6,612 bases of DNA from a bacterium (GTDB lineage: Bacteria; UBP15; UBA6099), in NCBI GenBank assembly GCA_029573925.1, contig JAKQBV010000621.1, positions 1 through 6,612 of the forward strand. The letters run 5' to 3'. Position 1 is the first letter of the stretch, and each line of letters starts with the position of its first letter. The notes beneath the pieces were generated by a model that was not told the origin of the DNA, made no database searches, and saw only the letters and a list, made by a program, of their open reading frames with translations. This document shows, in pieces, positions 4,779 through 6,612 of this stretch. The position numbers and the translations under genes were made by a program.

Positions 4779-6612
4779 TTATGCGAGAGTCGCCCCGCCG
4801 AACTCGTCCCCGTCTTCAGTCGCCGTCCGGTCCTCGACGAAGAATGTCTCGTCCACTCCGAGGGCCGCGTCGATCACGCGGATTGTGGAGAACACCGGCA
4901 CGCCGGGAAGCCACGGCGACCGGATGGAGACGCGGCTGACGAGCCTTACTATCTCTTCGAGAGTGTGGCGCGCGTCTAGGTCCGCCTGAGCCTGAGTGGC
5001 GAGCGCGGCGTCTTCCGCCCCGCCCCGCGCCACATGCGTCTTCACCCCATGCTTGTCAAGCAGACCCCATCTATCGTACAGGGGCGCGCCGGGGTCCTCC
5101 GTCTGCAGCCTCGCCTCGCCGGTTATCGTCGTGTCAGGGTAACACTGAATCTCGCTTATCCCTATCTGGCTGTGCGTCTTGTCCCTTCCCCATTTGTAAA
5201 GACCGAGGCTATGGATATTCACCCGGAGATAGCGGACATTGACGCCCCGGTCGAAGTTCACTCCGGCCTTAAGATGAACGTTTCCGCCCGGCGGCGCGTG
5301 GAACGGCTCCACCATTCTGATGTAAACTTCCCCGTCCGCCGACCCCCAGACGCTCATTATCTGAACCACTCCGCCCACCTCGCCCTCGGTGGACACTTGC
5401 GACGGCCTCGCCACCACTATCGTGTCCGGCTCGCGAAGCTCCCCCATGTCCACTATCAGCGCGGGCGTCCCGTCAGGCTCGGAAGCCGCAAGCGCGTTTT
5501 GAACATCCAGCGTCAGCCCCTCTCCCGGCTCTCCCCATTTGCCGTATCCCCCTGTCGCTCCCGTCGCCGGGTCTCCGTCCGTCACGGATGAAACATCCGC
5601 CCCCGGATGCCAACCGTGCGGCCAAACGTCCTCCACCTCCGCCCCGCGACAGTAATCCGGAAGCTCCTCGATCCTGCCCGTCCCGAAGCTCAGCGCCCTC
5701 GTCGCCACGCCCTCGTAAGCCGGGTTGCTTTCCAGCGATGTTATAGCGATGTCCCCGTCCGATATCGTCGCGTCTTCGCGGCCCGCGGGCTTCTGCGAGA
5801 AATAATCGCACTCGATCTTCCCGTCCCGCCCCTCTCTCAGGATATAGTTCGGCGCGACCAGACGGCACACCTCGTTTATCGCGTCGTATGTCGTGTTGTG
5901 CGTCTTCGGCTTGAGCGAGAGCGGACGCAGCGTGACCCCGCTCTTCTGAATCGAGCAATACGCGCAGTCTCCCTCCACCGCCGCTCCCTCAGGCGGCGGC
6001 TCTGTGAACGCGACCTTTCCCGCCCGGTAGTACCACTCGCAATCCCTGCCCGCCTCCATCTCCGCCCCGTTCACCCTTACCCTGTTCCTCTCGTCGCCGG
6101 GCAGTATGTTGTTCTTCGGCAACCTCCAAACAGACGCGCTTTCCCTCTCAAGCTCCGCGCCCGACAGCGTCCTCGTCAGGTACGACATGTCCAGCCCGCA
6201 GCCGCCAAGCTCCTGCGGATATGTCAGCGCGCACACGATTATGTCTTCCGCCTCGTTCGTGCCCGGAATATATGAATTGAACGTCGCCGTGATTGATTTT
6301 TCCGACATATCCTCGTCGAAGACGACCGTCCCCGAAGCCAGATCGACTGAGAACGCGGCGAGCGCCGCTCCATCCGCGAACACAATCGGCTCAGGCCGGG
6401 AAGCCCAGTCCGTGGTCCTTCCGTTTTCGTCTTCATGCCGATACGTCAGCCCGTCGTCGCTCGTCAGCAAAACGTTCGCGTTTATCTTCAGCTTCGGCGC
6501 GTGATAGCCCTGATAGACGGACCTAGTGACGAACGTCGCGATGGCTCCCATCGCCGTCGCCTCCATCGTCGCCGCCCCCTCTTCGATCTCTGCCGGCGAC
6601 TGCGCTATGAAC
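4779..6612 (-). CDS. Phage tail/baseplate hub-like protein with inserted discoidin-like domain (probably 5'-partial)
   Basis: The frame is open to the window edge. The first in-window ATG is at 6566 (595 aa to the stop) with a G-rich AGAGGGGG eight bases before it. However, the 15 upstream codons also read as protein and the N-terminus looks like the middle of a domain, so I treat the gene as probably partial. Numbering is from the 6566 Met. Residues 61-100 and 163-207 are two similar beta modules (NGA...GxVxF...Y). Residues 226-256 (TTYDAINEVCRL...GRDGKIECDYFS) and 517-583 (ATQAQADL...LPGVPVFSTIRV...FFVEDR) resemble the domains of XkdQ/late-control-D hub proteins. Between them, about 323-477 reads like an F5/8 type C (discoidin) domain: SVTDGDPATGA, LIVDMGELREPDTIVV, VWGSADGEVYIRM, RYLRVNIHSLG, ISEIQCY. 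Inferred role: tail-tip structure with glycan binding. Phage structural role fairly sure; hub assignment tentative. Confidence 0.75.
   Translation of the reverse strand, partial: FIAQSPAEIEEGAATMEATAMGAIATFVTRSVYQGYHAPKLKINANVLLTSDDGLTYRHEDENGRTTDWASRPEPIVFADGAALAAFSVDLASGTVVFDEDMSEKSITATFNSYIPGTNEAEDIIVCALTYPQELGGCGLDMSYLTRTLSGAELERESASVWRLPKNNILPGDERNRVRVNGAEMEAGRDCEWYYRAGKVAFTEPPPEGAAVEGDCAYCSIQKSGVTLRPLSLKPKTHNTTYDAINEVCRLVAPNYILREGRDGKIECDYFSQKPAGREDATISDGDIAITSLESNPAYEGVATRALSFGTGRIEELPDYCRGAEVEDVWPHGWHPGADVSSVTDGDPATGATGGYGKWGEPGEGLTLDVQNALAASEPDGTPALIVDMGELREPDTIVVARPSQVSTEGEVGGVVQIMSVWGSADGEVYIRMVEPFHAPPGGNVHLKAGVNFDRGVNVRYLRVNIHSLGLYKWGRDKTHSQIGISEIQCYPDTTITGEARLQTEDPGAPLYDRWGLLDKHGVKTHVARGGAEDAALATQAQADLDARHTLEEIVRLVSRVSIRSPWLPGVPVFSTIRVIDAALGVDETFFVEDRTATEDGDEFGGATLA

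Overview
The window reads as the late end of a tailed-phage or prophage genome. All well-supported genes lie on the minus strand, so transcription order runs from the right edge to the left. The host is probably a GC-rich bacterium using canonical Shine-Dalgarno signals: GGAGG-type sites precede most starts. I cannot name the host. Nothing seen here identifies a known phage.

Right part (about 3140-6612, GC-rich, tightly packed): three structural genes. The first is a large tail protein, probably cut by the window edge. It resembles a baseplate or tail hub (late-control-D/XkdQ-like) with a discoidin-like carbohydrate-binding domain inserted. Next come a 307-residue tail-fibre-like protein (coiled coil, beta 'GDVV...ALGV' domain, YD-rich C-terminus) and a 194-residue protein with a beta-rich C-terminus.

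Middle (2007-3106): a lysis module. It has a 72-residue XhlA-like coiled-coil/tail-anchored membrane protein and a 118-residue peptidase-M15 endolysin with its metal motif intact. A 131-residue protein follows, with a short N-terminal hydrophobic segment and a cationic C-terminal helix; it is a holin or spanin candidate.

Left part (1-2000): an accessory, moron-like region. A 266-residue unknown protein joins a GC-rich helical N-terminus to an AT-richer beta C-terminus. Beyond a strong, probably bidirectional terminator lie two tandem paralogous genes (181 and 104 aa) for small N-terminally membrane-anchored, presumably exported proteins. The two share a 52-base perfect repeat covering the membrane segment. 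A second conserved block, GPRWTVK, is the same in protein but differs silently in 6 of 7 codons. This suggests recent exchange of the anchor between older, diverged paralogs, and is the most unusual thing in the window.

The first 120 bases hold no clear gene, apart from a short plus-strand open tail that may be the end of a convergent gene.
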